From Erysipelotrichaceae bacterium (GTDB lineage Bacteria; Bacillota_I; Bacilli_A; Erysipelotrichales; Erysipelotrichaceae): 64,000 nt of DNA. The translations under genes and the position numbers were made by a program. Below are positions 53,891 through 62,737 of this stretch, piece by piece. Every line of letters starts with the position of its first letter. Within the stretch, counting starts at the first letter, position 1. Location: NCBI GenBank assembly GCA_019415435.1, contig DXZE01000001.1:1-64000 (forward strand), in the 5' to 3' direction. Below the pieces are notes generated by a model that was not told the DNA's origin, did not search any database, and worked only from the letters and a program-made list of their open reading frames with translations.

Positions 53891-54835
53891 CTGTTCCATC
53901 ATTTTTACTTCTGATTCTAATATTTCCCTGTCGTATACTACGACATAGAAAACATCCCCTTTTCTTGTACCTTTAACAAGTCTTCCAAGATCATGAATAT
54001 GACGAATATTTCCGTTTTTCGTTATGATCCTGTAATCTACTTCATCCAGACCATTTTTGTTAGATGCGATCTGTTTACGGATCGTTTTTTCAACATATTC
54101 CCGGTCATCGGGATGAATGATATTCCGAAAGGTACCACCGCTGTAATCCAGGAATTCCCGATAATTTTCGCATTCACATAGCTGTAACAGACTGTCACTG
54201 ATAACAAGGATTTTCTGTGATTCATCTGCCTGATATACAAAGAAACATACTGGCAGGTTCTCCGCAACACTCCGGATGGAAAACTGGGTTCTGATATTCT
54301 CTGGTTCATCAGTCTGGTATGTAACAGCCTGATGCCTGCCATTGATCTTGGCCTGGTACAAGGCAAGATCTGCCTTACGATATAACTCCTTCAATATAGA
54401 CGCATGATCCGGATACACGGCACAACCGCATGATATCTCGAAATTTATTGTCTGATCATGAAACTGAAAGCTGAAAGACTGATGAACAAAGTCATCCATC
54501 TCTTTCTTCAGATCTTCAATATTCTGACCATACAGGAATATCTGAAACTCATCACCGCCATTACGGATCAGTACACTGTGATGCGGAAATGTACTTTGTA
54601 ATGACGAAGTAAGACATTGTAATGCCTGATCACCTGCTTCATGTCCATAGGCATCGTTGATTTCCTTGAAATCATCAATATCTACTGCTGAAACAAGAGC
54701 CCGAAAAGATTCCTGATGTATTTTGATTCCCTTTTCAAGCAGATAAGAAGCTCTCTGATCTCCACCTCTGCGGTTATAGATACCTGTTAAGGCATCAAGA
54801 TCAGATTCTTTCTTCACGCTTGCGGATCCAGGCAA
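53879..54835 (-). CDS. GGDEF-PAS half of a split diguanylate cyclase
   Basis: A 318-residue frame. The GGDEF domain (about 10-175) starts with DALTGIYNRRG and has an intact active site RNGGDEF (GGDEF at 93-97), so cyclic-di-GMP synthesis is possible. No RxxD inhibitory site is seen just upstream. A PAS fold with HPDDREYVEK and VDYRIITKNGNIRHI follows (185-310); PAS after GGDEF is less common than before it. The frame is offset by one base from the membrane half upstream; removing one A near 54803 would join them. Independent translation could start at a GTG at 54817. Confidence 0.8.
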   Translation of the reverse strand: MPGSASVKKESDLDALTGIYNRRGGDQRASYLLEKGIKIHQESFRALVSAVDIDDFKEINDAYGHEAGDQALQCLTSSLQSTFPHHSVLIRNGGDEFQIFLYGQNIEDLKKEMDDFVHQSFSFQFHDQTINFEISCGCAVYPDHASILKELYRKADLALYQAKINGRHQAVTYQTDEPENIRTQFSIRSVAENLPVCFFVYQADESQKILVISDSLLQLCECENYREFLDYSGGTFRNIIHPDDREYVEKTIRKQIASNKNGLDEVDYRIITKNGNIRHIHDLGRLVKGTRKGDVFYVVVYDREILESEVKMMEQEES

Positions 54836-55139
54836 CTAACAGATATATCGCACACAGTGAAACTACAATGACATTACATTTATACCCATCTTCATGTGTA
54901 AATCTGATAAAGCTGTGATCAACGGAGAAAAAGTAAAGTGAATAGAAAATAATACAGATGCCGCTGACTGCACCGGCTACTGGTTTGCATAGTGCAGAAA
55001 AGAATATCATGACAGCTACCAGAACAATGACAGGATTCGGCACATCAAGCTCATATACAATGACAGATGCTAATGCTGTAATCACAGTTGCGAGAATTGC
55101 CGAAGCCAGAGAATTGTTGAGGAAGGAAGCTTTTTTCAT
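54801..55139 (-). CDS. Membrane-sensor half of a split diguanylate cyclase
   Basis: A 112-residue frame with four predicted membrane segments (about 10-30, 34-60, 61-74 and 89-104), ending WIRKREERI then TGA. It overlaps the GGDEF frame, and the joined product ...RKREEESDLDALTG... would be an ordinary membrane GGDEF protein of about 420 residues. It is therefore a frameshift mutation, a sequencing error, or two coupled genes. Confidence 0.7.
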   Translation of the reverse strand: MKKASFLNNSLASAILATVITALASVIVYELDVPNPVIVLVAVMIFFSALCKPVAGAVSGICIIFYSLYFFSVDHSFIRFTHEDGYKCNVIVVSLCAIYLLVAWIRKREERI

Positions 55140-55272
55140 GTATTTACCTGCTCTTTTGCTGAGCTTATCCTATCACCGATTTACATGTATGTATGAATGA
55201 ATCCATGATTCTGTTTGTACTTCTTAACATTTATTTAATACAAATGAAGATTGTTTCAAAAGTCATCCATTA

Positions 55273-57855
55273 TTACAGCCATTCACCATGTTTTCTGATG
55301 TAAAACTTCTTGACTATCTGAATGGTAATCATATAGAGAATGAGAATTAATACGACAAAGATATAATACTTGCCCGGAAGAATGACAAAGTGGAAGCTTG
55401 TTACTGGCGAAAAAATATAAGGAACAGCTAACGCAGCGATCACCCCAAATGCACAGGCACAGGATAAACGGATATCACTTTGTGATTGTATGAATGGGAT
55501 CTTGGCTGTACGGATGAACTGAACAATTAATATCTGGGAAAGCATGCCTTCTACAAACCAGCCTGTCTGGAAATATGGAGCCAATGTCTGGGTATTGAAC
55601 TTCATGACAAACCATAATGTCAAGAAAGTCAGGATATCAAATACAGACGAAACAATACCCATGACATTCATGAAGGATGATAAGCCATGCGTATCCCATG
55701 TACGCGGCTTTTCCATGAATTCAGGATCTACATTATCCCATGGGATTGCTATCTGGGTGCCGTCATAGATCAGATTCTGAATCAGCATCTGGATCGGTAA
55801 CATCGGTAAAAATGGCAGAAAGATAGAAGCTACCAATACAGAGAATACATTGCCAAAGTTCCCAGACAATGCCATCTTCATATACTTGATGATATTTCCA
55901 TAGATTCTTCTACCTTCATAGACACCATCAAGAATGACGGATAAAGACTGTCTCAGTAACATGATATCTGCACTGGCCTTGGCTACATCTGTGGCAGTAT
56001 TAACTGATATACCAACATCTGCTGTTCTTAAGGATGGTGCATCATTGACTCCATCTCCCATATATCCAACTGTATGGCCATTCTTCTGTAATGCAGAGAC
56101 CACTCTCATCTTTTCCATTGGAGCAAGTCTTGCGTACATGTTTACTTTTTCAACGGTTTGCACTAACTGTTTGTCATCCATCTTTTCTATATCAGTACCA
56201 GTTAAAACCGTATCACTTTTTATGCCTACTTCATTGCATATATGCTTAACTACAGCCGGGGCATCGCCACTCAATACCTTTACGGATACACCTGCTTTAT
56301 GAAGGCCTTTTACAGCCTCAGCAACATCAGGTTTTGGCGGATCCAGGAATGCGACAAGACCAATCAGGGTCATGCCGGTTTCATCATCCTTACTGAATTC
56401 TCCCGGTTTGAGATTTGTCTTTTTGGCGGCTACACCAATGACATGTAAGCCATCCTGATTTAATGCATCTGCCTGCTTTAAGACAGCTTCTGTATTCACA
56501 TCACTGATCTTACGATGACGCTTGTTATCCAATACTTCTGAACAGCAGTCGATAATGCTTTCTAAGGCACCTTTAGTTATCAGCCATTGCTGTCCCTTTG
56601 TGCCAGTGATGATGATGGACATCCTTCTTCTTTCAAAGTCATAAGGGATTTCATCAATCTTCTGATAATGGTCAAGTTCTTGTGAAACATGATGCTTGTC
56701 ACCATAGGAAAGTATTGCTTTATCTATGGCATTTTTGACACCTGTAGAATAAGCAGCATTCAGATAAGCATAATTCAAAGTAATCTTGGACTTTTCTCCA
56801 TTTACATCAAGATATCTTTGTAAAACGATTTGATCCATTGTTAATGTACCGGTTTTATCCGTACATAAAACATCCATAGAACCAAGATTCTGAATACTGG
56901 ATGTTTTCTTGACTATGGTTTCCTTTTTGGCAAGAAATTGTGCTCCTACAGCTAATGTACTGTTAACAATCATCGGTAACATACCCGGCGTAATACCTAC
57001 CGCTACAGAAACAGAAAACATGAAAGCTTCCATCCAGTTTCCCTTTACAAAGCCATTGATTAACAGCACAAATATGACTACTACAATCATGTAGCGCATC
57101 AATAGTTTTGTAATCTTATGAATTCCTTTATCAAAACTGCTTTCGGTTTCCTGATTATCGGAAATGGTAGAAATATGACCAAGATAAGAATTCTTTCCAG
57201 TTCTGACGACAATACCCTTCGCACTGCCAGATATGACGGTACAGCCGCCAAATACAAGATTGTTTAAATCGATACTGGAGACATTTCTTGTATCCGCACC
57301 AGCCGTCTTTTCTACCGGTCTTGATTCACCAGTGAATTGAGATTCAGATATAAAGAAGTCCTTTGTCTCGGTTAAGATGACATCACCATTTACAATGTCA
57401 CCACCACCTAATACCTGAATATCACCCGGCACAACTTCTTCTACCGGGATTTCCTTTATCTGATTATCAGACATCTCTGCGGCAGTTTCATGAATCATGC
57501 CATGTAATCTGCGGGATGCTTTATAAGAACGATAATTCTGAATAAACTGCAAGATACCTGAAAGAGATGCCAGGATGATAATGATAGTACCACCGGCAAT
57601 ATCATCCATGACAAAAGAGATAATGCCTAAAACAATTAATACAATGATGAATTCATCTTTAAAGGCATCCAGTAAAAACCAGATCCAGCTTTTGGGCTTA
57701 TCTGAAGATAAAACATTTCTGCCATACTGGTCTAATCTTTTTTCTCTTTCCTCATCGGAAATGCCGTTATCACTGACTTTATATTTCTGATACAGTTCTT
57801 CTTTTGTTAAAGAAGCATCTTGTCTGTATAGTTCTTCATCTTTATCTTCACTCAT
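55273..57855 (-). CDS. mgtA: Mg2+-importing P-type ATPase
   Basis: A P-type (P3B) ATPase of 860 residues from the chosen start. The actuator-domain motif TGES, the phosphorylation site CTDKTGTLTMDQ and the hinge GDGVNDAPSL are intact. The N-terminal cytoplasmic part and ten membrane segments fit MgtA/MgtB. The C-terminal segment (LIYDGTQIAIPWDNVD) is characteristic of magnesium transporters. GGAG lies ten bases before the ATG at 57855; the longer frame starting at 57939 would begin inside the upstream terminator. No M-box riboswitch was found; instead a small ORF and terminator lie upstream. Confidence 0.93.
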   Translation of the reverse strand: MSEDKDEELYRQDASLTKEELYQKYKVSDNGISDEEREKRLDQYGRNVLSSDKPKSWIWFLLDAFKDEFIIVLIVLGIISFVMDDIAGGTIIIILASLSGILQFIQNYRSYKASRRLHGMIHETAAEMSDNQIKEIPVEEVVPGDIQVLGGGDIVNGDVILTETKDFFISESQFTGESRPVEKTAGADTRNVSSIDLNNLVFGGCTVISGSAKGIVVRTGKNSYLGHISTISDNQETESSFDKGIHKITKLLMRYMIVVVIFVLLINGFVKGNWMEAFMFSVSVAVGITPGMLPMIVNSTLAVGAQFLAKKETIVKKTSSIQNLGSMDVLCTDKTGTLTMDQIVLQRYLDVNGEKSKITLNYAYLNAAYSTGVKNAIDKAILSYGDKHHVSQELDHYQKIDEIPYDFERRRMSIIITGTKGQQWLITKGALESIIDCCSEVLDNKRHRKISDVNTEAVLKQADALNQDGLHVIGVAAKKTNLKPGEFSKDDETGMTLIGLVAFLDPPKPDVAEAVKGLHKAGVSVKVLSGDAPAVVKHICNEVGIKSDTVLTGTDIEKMDDKQLVQTVEKVNMYARLAPMEKMRVVSALQKNGHTVGYMGDGVNDAPSLRTADVGISVNTATDVAKASADIMLLRQSLSVILDGVYEGRRIYGNIIKYMKMALSGNFGNVFSVLVASIFLPFLPMLPIQMLIQNLIYDGTQIAIPWDNVDPEFMEKPRTWDTHGLSSFMNVMGIVSSVFDILTFLTLWFVMKFNTQTLAPYFQTGWFVEGMLSQILIVQFIRTAKIPFIQSQSDIRLSCACAFGVIAALAVPYIFSPVTSFHFVILPGKYYIFVVLILILYMITIQIVKKFYIRKHGEWL

Positions 57856-57877
57856 AAGCAAAACACTCCAGTTACCT

Positions 57878-57883
57878 ATTATA
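57878..57883 (-). promoter_or_regulatory. -10 element immediately before mgtA
   Basis: A perfect TATAAT lies 23 nt before the mgtA ATG and downstream of the leader terminator. No convincing -35 is seen. Confidence 0.35.
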
Positions 57884-57915
57884 GTTTCTTTACTGAAATA
57901 AGTATCATAGTGTAT

Positions 57916-57941
57916 CAAAAAAAGCCAGTGGATAACCACTG
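57916..57941 (-). terminator. Terminator between the small ORF and mgtA
   Basis: CAGTGG / CCACTG stem with a 4-nt loop, followed by C and seven T on the minus strand. It ends about 60 nt before the mgtA start, so it either ends the small transcript or serves as an attenuator. Confidence 0.85.
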
Positions 57942-57955
57942 ACCTCTATTGGATA

Positions 57956-58087
57956 TCACAGAAGTTTTTTGATGACAGATCCATCCGGTCCCATTATTTC
58001 GGCGGTTGCATCCTCCAGATGGAACATGCCTAATTTCTAACCTGTTTCTTCATTGTAGACTTTCTTTAAGAAAGGATTCTTTTTCAT
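57956..58087 (-). pseudogene. 43-codon small ORF interrupted by one amber codon
   Basis: From the ATG at 58087 (AAAGGGA upstream) the frame reads MKKNPFLKKVYNEETG, then TAG (58039-58037), then KLGMFHLEDATAEIMGPDGS and VIKKLL, then TGA. The sequence on both sides of TAG looks like one small protein; a single C-to-T change from CAG would explain it. It has its own promoter and terminator. It is either a dead microprotein gene, a leader with a regulated amber, or a 16-residue leader peptide. Confidence 0.5.
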
Positions 58088-58115
58088 TTATAGGTGTTCC
58101 CTTTCTGAGGTAAAC

Positions 58116-58143
58116 ATTATATGCATAAATGACTATAAGTCAC
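58116..58143 (-). promoter_or_regulatory. Promoter of the small ORF upstream of mgtA
   Basis: Perfect -10 TATAAT (58121-58116) with a weak -35 GTGACT (58143-58138), 16-nt spacer, minus strand. Confidence 0.5.
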
Positions 58144-58170
58144 TTAAAAAGTCCGATTTTTCAACCGGAC
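58144..58170 (-). terminator. tRNA-Val terminator
   Basis: GTCCG / CGGAC stem with a 10-nt loop followed by TTTTTAAG on the minus strand, 10 nt after the tRNA. Confidence 0.75.
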
Positions 58171-58179
58171 ATACATTCG

Positions 58180-58251
58180 TGGAGGTTAGGGGGTTTGAAC
58201 CCATGACCCTTCGCACGTGAAGCGAATGCTCTCCCGCTGAGCTAAACCTCC
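58180..58251 (-). tRNA. tRNA-Val (CAC)
   Basis: A full cloverleaf of 72 nt: acceptor GGAGGTT / AACCTCC, D-arm GCTC / GAGC, anticodon stem TTCGC / GCGAA around loop TTCACGT, 5-nt variable loop, T-loop TTCAAAC, discriminator A. The anticodon CAC reads the valine codon GUG. The T-stem ATGGG / CCCCT has one T-C mismatch. The 3' CCA is not encoded. It is a lone tRNA gene with its own promoter and terminator. Confidence 0.93.
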
Positions 58252-58270
58252 ATATATAACTGCAGGTGTA

Positions 58271-58299
58271 ATTATACTGCAGTTTTATTTATTGGGCAA
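58271..58299 (-). promoter_or_regulatory. tRNA-Val promoter
   Basis: -35 TTGCCC (58299-58294), 17-nt spacer and -10 TATAAT (58276-58271) on the minus strand. The -35 overlaps the stop of the LRR gene. Confidence 0.65.
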
Positions 58300-59116
58300 T
58301 TGAGCAGCCGGTATAAATACCCTTCGTATTCTTTGTACAGTTTAAAGAAGTACCGGATACATCCAGTTCATCTATCTTTGATTTTTCAGGAAGTGTTAAC
58401 ACGGTTAAAGGTGTATTGACTGCCTCTACTGCTTTCAGTTTTGTATTTTCTCTTAGATCAAGAGATTGTATCTGGGTATTGGATACATCCAGATAGCTCA
58501 ACTTTGTATTCTGACTCAGATCCAGAGAAGAGATACCTGTATTACTGATAATCAAAGACTGCAGGTTATGAAAGTATGCAATGCCGGTTAAGTCTGTTAC
58601 AGCCTCATCCTGAGGCATCGTAATAATAATCACGGCATCAGTTTCATCTGAAGATAAAGAACCATCCCCGTTTGTGTCTATATTCTCTCTGATATATCTT
58701 TGAAATGTAGAATCAGGAAAACTGGCATCATTGATAGCAGTCAATTCCGTATCAGAAGAGGCAGATGCCTGATTCTTTGATACTTCTTCTCTTCTTTTCA
58801 TTTCTTCTTCTGAACGATGACGGTTCAGATATAAACCTGCTCCACTGACAATGACACCAACAGCTAATAATGCTTCAATGAAATGAAATACTTTCTTTCT
58901 CTTTTTATCATGTTTCTTCTGAAGCCTGACGACATGCATAGCCTGTGTTTCTGCAGGCATATCCCTGTCTACATGGATAACACCTGTATTTTCAAAGATG
59001 TCTCTGTCTGTATCATCCATCTTCTCCATTGCTTTGGTGAATTCTTCTTCACCAGGTGGATCATAATGGACTTGTTCTTCAGAATCATTTAGTTGTTTAT
59101 TCTTCTCTTCTTCCAT
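58289..59116 (-). CDS. Membrane protein with EF-hand and leucine-rich repeats
   Basis: A 275-residue protein with a long acidic cytoplasmic N-terminus (1-76), one membrane helix (77-97) and an extracellular part. Outside lies a dockerin-like EF-hand calcium loop (DTNGDGSLSSDE, 147-158), then four leucine-rich repeats of about 22 residues with the LxxLxxSxTxIxSLDL pattern. The C-terminal pair of Cys (NCTKNTKGIYTGC) may form a disulfide. Adhesion or ligand binding is inferred from the LRRs. No clear SD precedes the ATG. Confidence 0.72.
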   Translation of the reverse strand: MEEEKNKQLNDSEEQVHYDPPGEEEFTKAMEKMDDTDRDIFENTGVIHVDRDMPAETQAMHVVRLQKKHDKKRKKVFHFIEALLAVGVIVSGAGLYLNRHRSEEEMKRREEVSKNQASASSDTELTAINDASFPDSTFQRYIRENIDTNGDGSLSSDETDAVIIITMPQDEAVTDLTGIAYFHNLQSLIISNTGISSLDLSQNTKLSYLDVSNTQIQSLDLRENTKLKAVEAVNTPLTVLTLPEKSKIDELDVSGTSLNCTKNTKGIYTGCSIAQ

Positions 59117-59135
59117 AATTCATTAGAGATTCTAA

Positions 59136-59168
59136 CAAAAACAGAGACTGTTTTACAGTCTCTGTTTA
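59136..59168 (-). terminator. Terminator of the secreted SH3/beta-barrel gene
   Basis: AAACAGAGACTG / CAGTCTCTGTTT, a perfect 12-bp stem with a 5-nt loop followed by T on the minus strand. It starts at the stop codon. Confidence 0.9.
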
Positions 59169-60209
59169 CCATGTTACCGCAACATCAATCTGATTAGGAT
59201 TGGATAATGCAAATGTACCTGTATCCACCACAATGCCAGTTCCAAGACTGGTTTCCACTATAGAACCTAAGGGTCTTGTCGCAAAGTCAGCTGCGACCAT
59301 GACATAGTTGCCTAACATCTTGACGCCATCTGCACGTACATAATATGGATCATTATTGCCTAGTGCACGCATATTGGCAATGCATCCGGACATATTCAGA
59401 TTGTAATACGTCTCTCTTCCGCTAGGTCCCTGTATGGTTCCTGCCATTGGGTTTAATACGGCTCCATTATAAGCTGCAGCTACGGAAGTATTGGATACTG
59501 CTGTAGAAGATGTGTGCTGTACAGACTGGACTGCAGCAGTACTTTGATAAGTGTTGGAAACAGTATTGTTTACAGTCTTTACTGGTGCAGTTATGGAAGC
59601 TGTATTTGTATCTGTAGAAGTATCCGATGTATCTTCCACAGCTGGTGTACCATCTGTTTTTACAAGATAACTCTGATCTACGTAATATGTATTTCCGTTA
59701 TCTTCAATTCTGACAAAGGCAAAGTTGTTTCTGCCTGTTACATGAACAGGATGATAGGCATTCCATACATCTACGGTTGTAGAGTCACTGTAAGGAAGCT
59801 TTTTGATATCTGTATCCAGATAGGTATACATAAGTTCATCCGTATCATTGAAGATTTCTTCCTGTCTTTCGGTTAACTTCTTAACCGGAACATATCCTGC
59901 ATTACCATTGGATGTCAGTATCTCTGCATCAGTTCCATCAATACTGATGATATGTACAAGTGATCCCTTCGGATCTGTTTCGACAATACCTGATACACTT
60001 GTTGTATTTTCCATGACATTTGTATCTTCCATCAGATACATTGTCTGTTTGCTTTCATCTGCAGTTCGGGCAAATATATTTCCACCTGAAGTATTGGAGA
60101 GAGTATTTGCCGTACTAGTTGTCCCGAATGCATTCAGCTGCTGTCCATTCAGTATTACTACAGCTGTTACAACAGGAACTAACTTTACCCATTTTCTAAG
60201 CTTCTTCAA
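59166..60209 (-). CDS. Secreted protein with SH3-like and double-psi-barrel-type C-terminal domain
   Basis: A 347-residue protein with a Sec signal peptide (MKKLRKWVKLVPVVTAVVIL). Two SH3b-like stretches follow (about 55-120 and 130-205), each with a GYVPVKKL or YYVDQSYLV ending. A Thr/Ser/Val linker (205-258) leads to a C-terminal domain of about 85 residues: GPSGRETYYNLNMSG, YYVRADGVKMLGNYVMVAA, and LGTGIVVDTGTF. The last part resembles 3D / double-psi beta-barrel domains of resuscitation or lytic enzymes. The start is TTG with GGAGAG before it. A wall-associated enzyme is a fair inference; activity is unproven. Confidence 0.72.
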   Translation of the reverse strand: MKKLRKWVKLVPVVTAVVILNGQQLNAFGTTSTANTLSNTSGGNIFARTADESKQTMYLMEDTNVMENTTSVSGIVETDPKGSLVHIISIDGTDAEILTSNGNAGYVPVKKLTERQEEIFNDTDELMYTYLDTDIKKLPYSDSTTVDVWNAYHPVHVTGRNNFAFVRIEDNGNTYYVDQSYLVKTDGTPAVEDTSDTSTDTNTASITAPVKTVNNTVSNTYQSTAAVQSVQHTSSTAVSNTSVAAAYNGAVLNPMAGTIQGPSGRETYYNLNMSGCIANMRALGNNDPYYVRADGVKMLGNYVMVAADFATRPLGSIVETSLGTGIVVDTGTFALSNPNQIDVAVTW

Positions 60210-60251
60210 TGAACATCTCTCCTTCCTGATCTAAAAAACTATCTGTCTAGT

Positions 60252-60280
60252 ATCGTAACAGAAAATATCCTATTTGCCAA
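60252..60280 (-). promoter_or_regulatory. Promoter of the SH3/beta-barrel gene
   Basis: -35 TTGGCA (60280-60275), 17-nt spacer, -10 TACGAT (60257-60252, four of six). Confidence 0.4.
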
Positions 60281-60815
60281 ATTTATCGTCAAAGTTCTCC
60301 GTAATGATAAAATCCAGTGTTACATCCCAGGGATCTGTTTCAATCTTTTCTACCTGCTGGCATGAATATCCAAGGCCAATTTTAGACATGCTGTCTAGAA
60401 GAATATGATCGTAATAGCCTTTGCCATAACCCGTTCTGTTTAAGGAAGAATCAAAGGAAGATAATGGTACCAGCATGATATCTATATCAGTAAGATCAAT
60501 CTCTTCTGTCTGCCATGGTTCCTGTACGCCAAATACACCCGGTTTCAGATCATTCAGGGAATGAATGAAATAGAAATGCAGTCCATCCTTTTCTGTCTTT
60601 GGAACAGCCAATGGTATCTGCATGGTAAAGCAATGATGCACGATTTCATCAGTCATTACTTCATCACGCATGGAGATATAACAGCCAACTATATTTGCCT
60701 TATGCAGATAAGGAATTGTCTGTAAAAAGATTTGATGACTGTATTGAGACCTCTGTTGTCCGGTAAGCAGAGATCTTTGTTTTAATCCTGTTGTTCTTGC
60801 GTCATTCTTATTCAT
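60270..60815 (-). CDS. 5-formyltetrahydrofolate cyclo-ligase
   Basis: Converts 5-formyl-THF to 5,10-methenyl-THF with ATP, recycling a folate by-product. It has 181 residues. The family signature lies near 125-140 (LNRTGYGKGYYDHIL). No SD is seen before the ATG at 60815, which lies only about 10 nt beyond the suf terminator stem; a TTG at 60821 is an alternative. Either read-through or a weak start is implied. It probably relates to formyl-folate supply for fmt in a general sense only. Confidence 0.9.
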   Translation of the reverse strand: MNKNDARTTGLKQRSLLTGQQRSQYSHQIFLQTIPYLHKANIVGCYISMRDEVMTDEIVHHCFTMQIPLAVPKTEKDGLHFYFIHSLNDLKPGVFGVQEPWQTEEIDLTDIDIMLVPLSSFDSSLNRTGYGKGYYDHILLDSMSKIGLGYSCQQVEKIETDPWDVTLDFIITENFDDKFGK

Positions 60816-60818
60816 AAT

Positions 60819-60846
60819 CAAAGAAAGGCTGTATTAACAGCCTTAT
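60819..60846 (-). terminator. suf operon terminator
   Basis: AAGGCTG / CAGCCTT stem with a 6-nt loop, then TCTTTG on the minus strand. The tail is imperfect, so some read-through is plausible. Confidence 0.6.
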
Positions 60847-60848
60847 GT

Positions 60849-62273
60849 TTAACCAATAGAATTGGTCATATCAATTTTCAGCAGCTGGTTCAGTTCAACT
60901 GCATATTCCATTGGAAGCTCTCTTGTAAATGGCTCTAAGAAGCCCATGATAATCATTTCAGTAGCCTGCTGTTCAGTTAATCCTCTGCTCATCAGATAGA
61001 ACAGTTCATCTTCTGAAATCTTGGATACCTTGGCTTCATGTTCAATGGTAGAAGTTGAAGAGTCATTGATATTTAACGGGATTGTATCAGATCTTGATTT
61101 TTCATCAAGTATCAATGTATCGCATTCAATCTTGGTCTTGGAATAGTCTGCATTCTTGGAGAATCTGATCCAGTCACGGAAGTTCGTAACGCCGCCATTA
61201 CGGGATACAGACTTGGATACTATAGAAGAAGATGTATGTGGTGCAAGATGAATCATCTTGGCACCAGTATCCTGATACTGTCCCTTGGAACCAACGGCAA
61301 TAGAGATGCATAAGCCATGCGCATATTCACCACTTAATATGCATGCCGGATACTTCATGGAAATACGGGATCCGATATTACCATCAATCCATTCCATTGT
61401 GCCATGTGCTTCCACCTTGGCACGCTTTGTGACAAGGTTCAGAATGTTTCCAGACCAGTTCTGTACTGAGGAATATCTGCACTTGGCTCCTTTGCCTACA
61501 AATACTTCAACAACAGCCGCATGCATGGAATCCTTGGAATATTGCGGTGCGGTGCATCCTTCTACATAGGAGCATTCTGCCCCATCATCCACAATGATGA
61601 TAGAACGTTCAAACTGTCCCATGGATTCAGAGTTAATACGGAAGTAAGACTGTAATGGCTTATCTACCTTGACACCCTTTGGTACATAGATGAAGGAACC
61701 ACCAGACCATACTGCTGAATTCAAAGCAGCCAGCTTGTTATCAGATGGTGGAACAATTGTTGCAAAGTACTTGCGGAATAATTCCGGATATTCCTTTAAT
61801 GCAGAGTCAATATCCAGGAAGATGACACCTTTGCTGGTTAATTCAGAAAGCATGTTATGATAGACAGCTTCTGATTCATACTGGGTTGTAACACCAGCCA
61901 GATACTTTCTTTCAGCTTCAGGAATACCTAACTTTTCAAATGTATTTTTGACTTCCTCCGGTACATCATTCCATGATTTTTCAGCTTCTTTGGATACCTT
62001 CTTATAGTATGTAAAGTCCTGGAAATCAATCTCAGAAAGATCCGGTCCCCACTTTGGCATAGGCATCTTTTCAAACTGATGGAATGCATTCACTCTGAAT
62101 TCTGTCATCCATTCCGGTTCCTGCTTGAAACGGGATATTTCACGTACAATCTCTTCATTCAGACCTTTACCGGTATCCAGAATAGCCGTTACATTATCAT
62201 CATGAAATCCATATTTATAATCATCCTGTGAGGAGATAACATCATTTGTTTCATTTACATTCTTTTCATTCAT
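60849..62273 (-). CDS. sufB: Fe-S cluster assembly protein SufB
   Basis: Scaffold subunit of the SufBCD complex that assembles Fe-S clusters. It has 474 residues. The beta-helix core contains the conserved Cys in IECDTLIL and the His in [10 protein letters not shown], which take part in cluster formation. It is the last gene of the suf operon here and overlaps sufU by four bases. Confidence 0.97.
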   Translation of the reverse strand: MNEKNVNETNDVISSQDDYKYGFHDDNVTAILDTGKGLNEEIVREISRFKQEPEWMTEFRVNAFHQFEKMPMPKWGPDLSEIDFQDFTYYKKVSKEAEKSWNDVPEEVKNTFEKLGIPEAERKYLAGVTTQYESEAVYHNMLSELTSKGVIFLDIDSALKEYPELFRKYFATIVPPSDNKLAALNSAVWSGGSFIYVPKGVKVDKPLQSYFRINSESMGQFERSIIIVDDGAECSYVEGCTAPQYSKDSMHAAVVEVFVGKGAKCRYSSVQNWSGNILNLVTKRAKVEAHGTMEWIDGNIGSRISMKYPACILSGEYAHGLCISIAVGSKGQYQDTGAKMIHLAPHTSSSIVSKSVSRNGGVTNFRDWIRFSKNADYSKTKIECDTLILDEKSRSDTIPLNINDSSTSTIEHEAKVSKISEDELFYLMSRGLTEQQATEMIIMGFLEPFTRELPMEYAVELNQLLKIDMTNSIG

Positions 62274-62725
62274 TTTGTTTCCTCACTTTTCTGTATCATT
62301 TCTTCCATAGCCTTCCAGCCGATGGTTGCACACTTGATGCGGTTAGCCTGCTTATGAACATTCTTCATAGCTACAGCTTCTTCCAGAACATCCGGGTCAT
62401 ATTCCTTCTCATTAATCATATTGAAGTAATTCTCTATGATCTTCCTGGCTTCAGGAATTGTCTTGCCTTTTAAAAGATCAGTCATCATAGATGTAGAAGC
62501 TGTAGAGATCGTACAGGCAACACCATCAAAACGGATGTCATCAATCTTTCCGTCCTTGATTTTTGACTGAACAGTAATGTCATCAATACAGGAATCTGAT
62601 GCCATATGTACACTCTGATAATCTGAATCATCTGTCAGACCATGATTATGCGGATACTGATAATGATCCATAATCAGTTCACGCAATACCTCAGGATCCT
62701 GCAGTAATGTTTTTTCATCTTCCAT
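62270..62725 (-). CDS. sufU: SufU-type zinc-dependent sulfurtransferase
   Basis: Accepts sulfur from SufS and passes it to SufBCD, the Gram-positive counterpart of SufE. It has 151 residues. Zinc ligands are C46, D48, C71 and C132; the segment between the second and third Cys is of SufU, not IscU, type. It lies between sufS and sufB, overlapping sufB by ATGA. Confidence 0.96.
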   Translation of the reverse strand: MEDEKTLLQDPEVLRELIMDHYQYPHNHGLTDDSDYQSVHMASDSCIDDITVQSKIKDGKIDDIRFDGVACTISTASTSMMTDLLKGKTIPEARKIIENYFNMINEKEYDPDVLEEAVAMKNVHKQANRIKCATIGWKAMEEMIQKSEETK

Positions 62726-62737
62726 AAAAATTTCTCC

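Noticed and set aside
57856..58143. An M-box (Mg2+) riboswitch before mgtA.
   Set aside because: The conserved M-box core segments could not be found; a small ORF and simple terminator explain the region better.
58180..58251. Reading the tRNA anticodon as GTG (His).
   Set aside because: The five-base anticodon stem TTCGC/GCGAA sets the loop to TTCACGT, so the anticodon is CAC; the His-specific extra 5' G is also absent.
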